A stretch of 9,463 bases of DNA, taken from contig CALGPA010000035.1 in the NCBI GenBank assembly GCA_937960795.1, positions 1-9,463 on the forward strand, read 5' to 3'. This DNA is from an uncultured bacterium (GTDB lineage: Bacteria; Cloacimonadota; Cloacimonadia; Cloacimonadales; Cloacimonadaceae). Position 1 is the stretch's first letter. Each line of letters starts with the position of its first letter. The notes beneath the pieces were generated by a model. The model searched no databases. It was given only the letters and a program-made list of their open reading frames with translations, and was not told where the DNA came from. Shown piece by piece: positions 6,057-9,463 of the stretch. A program made the position numbers and the translations under genes.

Positions 6057-7783
6057 AGCTTCAAAGAATCCTATCTTTAGTCCTGCTTCTGGCGGTGGGA
6101 GCATGTGCCACGATTCCTCTTGAGCCTCAGCCCAAAGCTCCCGCTGAGGATCTTTCTCAGCCAAATCCCGCTTCCATGTATTTCTTTTCGGCTGGATCAT
6201 TTCTGTATTACTCAGGAGATTTTGCCGGCGCAGACCAAGTTCTCACCCTTGCCTTGGCGCATGACCCCGCCAGTTTTCAGATCCGCAAATTACTCTTGGT
6301 AAATAGCCTTAGATGGTATCTCACGGCAGAGGATGAGCTCTCTGCAGAGCGGGCAGAGAGCATGCTAAAGCTTGCCAAAATTTCCTACGACTTCGATGAA
6401 GAGATGCTGATCCTCGCCTATAGCGCATATCGCAATCTTGAGGATCCCGAAGGTGTAGCATGGGCGCTGTCTCGCTTAAAAGCCGAGCATCCGCGTCCCC
6501 AAGTGTATATCTGGGAATATCTTCACCTTGCAGATCTGGGAGAGCTGCCCCCAATTTCGCTTTTGGAAAAAGCACTTAGCTATCCGGATCGCGCCCCGCA
6601 GATCGACTATATCGTATCAAGCCTATATATTCAGAGGGATCCCAATCGTGCTCTAGAGATTTTGGAAGCCGCGGAGCGGGACGCAAGCGCCGATTTCCAG
6701 CTCATCCGGCTCTATCGACATTTGGGCATGATCAAAGAACTCAATGACCATTTCGCCCAATACAGCTATCCCGAAGCCAAAGAATCCATGGGGCAATATC
6801 TGATGTTGTGCTATGAAAGCGGACTAGACTCTTTGGTGACAAAGAGATTGCCGGAGCTTCTGGAAACAGGAGATGCAGAGCTTTTGGAGATCTTTGCCTA
6901 CATAGCATTTATGACAGAGGATACAGGCTCCTTGGCGGATCTGGCTGACTTTCTTTCAGAGAAAATAGCAGTCCCACAGGAGGACAGCAAGATAGTGGCG
7001 ATCTTGGCCCTAAGCTCAATCAAAGATCCCGATCTCGCCATTTCCGATGAGCTTTGGGCAAGGATCTATCGGATCCAAGACCTCATCCAAGCCTCATTTA
7101 TCTATGTCTCCCAAGAGAGATATAGTGAGGATCGGGCAAATGCCTATCAAAATGCCTTTCGTGATCTGCATGAGGCTGTCCTCAAAGCGCCTTTACCACC
7201 CAAAATGAAGAATTTCATGAAGGACCACTCCGCCAGCCTCGCCGGGATCTATGATGCTGATAGCCAAAGCGCCATTGATCTCGCGGAGGATCTGATCTCG
7301 CGTGGGCATGGCGGCAGAGAGGATTTTGATCTTGTCATGGATCACTACATGCTCAGAGGAGATATTCCGGCGCAGATGCGCATCCTACGTAAAGCACTCC
7401 AGAGATTTCCCAAAGATCCTGTCGTCAAAAACAATCTTGGCTATCTCTTGCTCGATGATCCCTCCCGGCTTATCGAAGCGGAGCGTCTCATCACCGAAGC
7501 CTTAAGAGAGGATCCTGAAAACATCAGTTTTTTGGATTCCATGGCGTGGCTGCGATATCAAAAGGGAGAATATCAAAAAGCGTTGGACTATGTTCCGCGG
7601 CTTTTGGCATATGATCAGCCCAATGCTGAGCTTTTTTACCATATCGGGATGATATTTGTAAAAAATGGTGAGCTTGAAGAAGCCCACAAATATCTCAGCC
7701 AAGCTCTAGAGCTTCCCGACCCTGCATATTATCACGAACGATCTCAGATAGCCCTTCGGGATCTGGAAGAGGGGCGTAACTGA
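6053..7783 (+). CDS. TPR-repeat lipoprotein
   Basis: A 576-residue predicted lipoprotein with lipobox VGAC (Cys18) followed by a Pro-rich linker (22-40). The remainder is almost wholly helical. Clear tetratricopeptide repeats occur near the N-terminus (about 43-72) and as a C-terminal array (about 440-556). That array includes NNLGYLLLDD (460-469), AERLITEALREDP (476-488), LDSMAWLRYQKGEYQKAL (494-511) and the last repeat FYHIGMIFVKNGELEEAHKYL (528-548). The LGY...LDSM-W sequence pair is typical of a widespread group of Gram-negative TPR lipoproteins thought to act as protein-protein scaffolds in envelope biogenesis. The middle (about 90-430) has degenerate helical repeats that do not match TPR well. 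Overlap with the DUF4837-like gene (ATGA) supports co-production. No enzymatic motif is seen. Confidence 0.82.
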   Translation: MKLQRILSLVLLLAVGACATIPLEPQPKAPAEDLSQPNPASMYFFSAGSFLYYSGDFAGADQVLTLALAHDPASFQIRKLLLVNSLRWYLTAEDELSAERAESMLKLAKISYDFDEEMLILAYSAYRNLEDPEGVAWALSRLKAEHPRPQVYIWEYLHLADLGELPPISLLEKALSYPDRAPQIDYIVSSLYIQRDPNRALEILEAAERDASADFQLIRLYRHLGMIKELNDHFAQYSYPEAKESMGQYLMLCYESGLDSLVTKRLPELLETGDAELLEIFAYIAFMTEDTGSLADLADFLSEKIAVPQEDSKIVAILALSSIKDPDLAISDELWARIYRIQDLIQASFIYVSQERYSEDRANAYQNAFRDLHEAVLKAPLPPKMKNFMKDHSASLAGIYDADSQSAIDLAEDLISRGHGGREDFDLVMDHYMLRGDIPAQMRILRKALQRFPKDPVVKNNLGYLLLDDPSRLIEAERLITEALREDPENISFLDSMAWLRYQKGEYQKALDYVPRLLAYDQPNAELFYHIGMIFVKNGELEEAHKYLSQALELPDPAYYHERSQIALRDLEEGRN

Positions 7784-7785
7784 AG

Positions 7786-8553
7786 ATGATCAAAGCAGAA
7801 GATATCTATTGCGGCTATCCTGAAAACGAAGTTCTGCGCGGAGTAACACTCAAGATTCCCGCTTCAGGCTTCACGGCTCTTTTGGGACCCAATGGCGCCG
7901 GAAAGTCCACCCTACTCTATGCCCTGATGGGATACCTGAAGATCCAAAAAGGCAAGATCCGGATCATGGGAAAAGATCTATATGAGATGGGCAAAGATGA
8001 GCTTGCCAAGATCATCGCCTATATTCCCCAAGAAATCCATAGTGAATTTGACTATAGTGTCTTGGATACCGTATTGATGGGGCGCTATCCCTTCATGGAC
8101 TTCCTGGGCTCATATTCTCAAGCTGATATCCACAAGGCAGAATCCACCCTGCATCTTCTCAATCTATGGGATCTTAGAAATCGCTATGTCCAAGAGCTCA
8201 GCGGCGGCGAAAAACAGAGAGTATACATAGCCCGAGCCTTGGTCCAAGAAACTCCCTATATCTTCTTGGATGAAAGCCTTTCGCAGCTTGATATCAACTA
8301 TCAATTGGAGATCATGCGCCTTCTAAAGAAGATCTGCGCACAGCAGGACAAAAGCATCGTCCTCATCTCCCACAACCTCAATCTGTCGGCAAACTACGCT
8401 GACACCTTGATCTTCCTCAAAGAGGGCAAGATCTTAGATCTGGGGACTCCAAACGAGATGATGCAGTCAGAAAAACTCAGTGAGCTATTTTCTGTGCCTC
8501 TGACCATCGGCATCAATCCGCTGACCAATATTAACAACATAATCTACCCCTGA
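7786..8553 (+). CDS. ABC transporter ATP-binding protein, FecE/BtuD type
   Basis: A complete ABC ATPase of 255 residues: Walker A GPNGAGKST (34-42), Q-loop IPQ (Gln82), signature LSGGEKQR (138-145), Walker B YIFLDE (158-163) with catalytic Glu163, D-loop region SLSQLD (164-169) and switch His196 in LISHNLNL. Length, the YIPQ...VLDTVLMGRYP stretch and the signature context match the group that energises uptake of iron-siderophores, heme or cobalamin (COG1120). The residue after the Walker B Glu is Ser rather than the common Pro. Such ATPases normally sit with a FecCD/BtuC-type permease and a periplasmic binding protein, but neither is present; the gene is flanked by a TPR lipoprotein and a nuclease-like gene. 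Its partner may lie elsewhere. The substrate is therefore unknown. The ATG follows the TPR stop by two bases. Confidence 0.88.
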   Translation: MIKAEDIYCGYPENEVLRGVTLKIPASGFTALLGPNGAGKSTLLYALMGYLKIQKGKIRIMGKDLYEMGKDELAKIIAYIPQEIHSEFDYSVLDTVLMGRYPFMDFLGSYSQADIHKAESTLHLLNLWDLRNRYVQELSGGEKQRVYIARALVQETPYIFLDESLSQLDINYQLEIMRLLKKICAQQDKSIVLISHNLNLSANYADTLIFLKEGKILDLGTPNEMMQSEKLSELFSVPLTIGINPLTNINNIIYP

Positions 8554-8560
8554 GGTCATC

Positions 8561-9217
8561 ATGAAATATGCCCTTATCGCCACTTTGATCATCATAATCC
8601 TGCTCAGCATCTTTACCTGCCCGGAAAAAAGCAGCATCGCCCGGGATGAATATGACGTAATCAGGGTGGTGGATGGAGATACCTTCATCGCCCGCATAGA
8701 AAACTCCGAGCAAAGAATCAGACTCATCGGAGTAGATAGTCCGAAATCCGTGCACCCAAACAAAGAAATGGAACACTATGCTCTGGAAGCAAGCGATTTT
8801 CTCAAAGAACTCCTATATTCAGAGCGTGTATTCTTTCGCTATGATCAAAACAACGCCGGCACAAATCATAAAGACCGCTATGGCAGGATCTTGGCTTATG
8901 CCTACAGGGCATCTGATTCTCTTTTTGTAAATCAAGAGATTATCCGCCAAGGCTATGGACACGCCTATACGAGCTATCCATTCACCCTGCAGGAAGACTT
9001 CTTGAAGCTCGAACGAGATGCCAGACTCGCTAAAAAAGGGCTTTGGGCAGATATGAACGAGCTGCCAGCTCAGAGCGATAGCGTGGTATATTACAATCCA
9101 GGAAGCACGAAATATCACCGTGCCGATTGCCGCTATACCGGAGAAAAAACGATTCAAATCCAGCTGGAAGATGCTCTGATCAAAAACTTCGAGCCCTGCA
9201 AAATATGCAAACCCTAA
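8561..9217 (+). CDS. Membrane-anchored or secreted thermonuclease-like (SNase) protein with C-terminal Cys/His knuckle
   Basis: A 218-residue protein. An N-terminal hydrophobic helix (4-19) ends in FTC at Cys20, so it is a signal anchor, or possibly a poor lipobox. It is followed by a staphylococcal-nuclease domain (about 30-163) and a small tail (176-218). Nuclease landmarks by alignment with the S. aureus enzyme are VVDGDT (Asp38, Asp40), RLIGVD (Arg54, Asp59) and DRYGRILAYAY (Arg109). The position of catalytic Glu43 is Lys62 (DSPKS instead of DTPET), so activity is uncertain. The tail has YHRADCRY (185-192) and PCKICKP (212-218), with His186, Cys190, Cys213 and Cys216 as likely metal ligands, an Ada-type knuckle often appended to such secreted nucleases. 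It is the last gene of the operon, seven bases after the ABC ATPase. Confidence 0.85.
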   Translation: MKYALIATLIIIILLSIFTCPEKSSIARDEYDVIRVVDGDTFIARIENSEQRIRLIGVDSPKSVHPNKEMEHYALEASDFLKELLYSERVFFRYDQNNAGTNHKDRYGRILAYAYRASDSLFVNQEIIRQGYGHAYTSYPFTLQEDFLKLERDARLAKKGLWADMNELPAQSDSVVYYNPGSTKYHRADCRYTGEKTIQIQLEDALIKNFEPCKICKP

Positions 9218-9336
9218 ACGCAGTTCACAAAGCTGTAAGTCTATATTTTCTCACCCCTTGCACGCTCGACCGGTGAGCGACCGGTGAGGGGGGCATGAGC
9301 GAGCCATATTTTACAGGCACTTAGCCATAGCAAAAT
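9218..9336. other. Intergenic region after the operon, with no canonical terminator
   Basis: No gene is seen. A possible outer stem CTGTAA (9233-9238) / TTACAG (9311-9316) encloses a GC-rich structured core. I find no GC stem directly followed by a run of T, so a standard intrinsic terminator is not supported. Four T residues at about 9308-9311 follow the core at a distance. Confidence 0.5.
9250..9288. other. GC-rich nested hairpin with an 11-base tandem duplication
   Basis: CTCACC (9250-9255) can pair with GGTGAG (9283-9288), and inside it CGCTC (9263-9267) with GAGCG (9275-9279). A competing hairpin is ACCGGT-GAGCG-ACCGGT (9269-9285). The unit CGACCGGTGAG occurs twice in direct tandem (9267-9277, 9278-9288). 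It may protect the 3' end of the operon transcript or be part of a dispersed palindromic repeat; the role is inferred only from position. Confidence 0.55.
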
Positions 9337-9410
9337 TGGGCAGTCATTCCATATCTTCACTACCAGCTAACATTAGTGGGCAGTCATTCCATATCTTCAC
9401 TACCAGTTAA
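9337..9410. repeat. Two 34-base direct repeats with 40-base period
   Basis: The 34-base unit beginning TGGGCAGTCATTCCATATCT lies at 9337-9370 and 9377-9410, with one difference (C at 9367, T at 9407) and six bases between copies. The spacer is far too short for CRISPR. The second copy abuts the inverted-repeat fragment at 9412, so the repeats may be part of, or an insertion target for, the same element. Confidence 0.9.
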
Positions 9411-9411
9411 T

Positions 9412-9463
9412 AAAGACCATTGCACGTAAAAATGGACAAGAAGTTTATCTAAATAATTCTTGA
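9412..9463. repeat. Right copy of the 52-base inverted repeat (partner at 71-122)
   Basis: This is the reverse complement of 71-122 with one mismatch, and it reaches the last base of the window, so it may continue outside. The copy points outward on the plus strand as the left copy does on the minus strand. Confidence 0.9.
9414..9452 (+). pseudogene. Truncated 3' tail of a second copy of the small basic ORF
   Basis: Reading on the plus strand, twelve codons RPLHVKMDKKFI and a TAA match the end of the 82-222 ORF, with one residue changed (Asn to Lys). Two in-frame TAA codons stand immediately before it (9408-9413), so no intact reading frame exists here. It is a remnant left by duplication, insertion or recombination. 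What follows its stop is cut by the window edge; in the left copy a promoter and a further gene come next. Confidence 0.6.

Noticed and set aside
9337..9410. CRISPR array
   Set aside because: There are only two repeats with a six-base gap, and no cas gene is in the window.

Overview
The window is dominated by one tightly packed, plus-strand gene cluster of eleven genes (512-9217). Neighbouring genes overlap by 4-8 bases or are separated by no more than 15. A near-perfect sigma-70-type promoter (TTGACA, 16 bases, TATAAT) stands just before the first gene. The content suggests a free-living Gram-negative-type bacterium. Two proteins carry lipoprotein signal peptides, and one of them resembles the DUF4837 family, which is best known from the Fibrobacteres-Chlorobi-Bacteroidetes group. 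A lineage such as Cloacimonadota or another FCB phylum is my inference, not something the sequence proves.

Layout. Positions 1-511 are an AT-rich intergenic region. It holds the start of a divergent minus-strand gene that runs off the left edge, a small minus-strand ORF of 46 codons, a pair of 18-base direct repeats that could be an old insertion-sequence end, and the operon promoter. The operon follows: xseB (exonuclease VII small subunit), ispA (farnesyl/geranyl diphosphate synthase), dut (dUTPase), nadA (quinolinate synthase), a TrmN6-like methyltransferase, a divergent FtsX-like membrane protein, pgsA-type CDP-alcohol phosphatidyltransferase, a DUF4837-like lipoprotein, a TPR lipoprotein, a FecE-type ABC ATPase, and a membrane-anchored or secreted thermonuclease-like protein with a C-terminal Cys/His knuckle. 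Positions 9218-9463 are non-coding, with a GC-rich hairpin element, two copies of a 34-base repeat, and the tail of the left-hand small ORF in inverted orientation.

The operon mixes housekeeping functions: DNA repair and nucleotide pool (xseB, dut), isoprenoid and phospholipid synthesis (ispA, pgsA), NAD synthesis (nadA), RNA modification, and envelope proteins. The genes are probably co-transcribed and translationally coupled rather than forming one pathway. The least ordinary parts are the edges. A 52-base sequence (51 of 52 identical) occurs as an inverted pair 71-122 / 9412-9463 and carries the 3' end of the small basic ORF, so the operon lies between two outward-facing copies of a repeated element whose full extent lies outside the window. 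I do not see a convincing new defence, RNA-guided or mobile system inside the operon itself.
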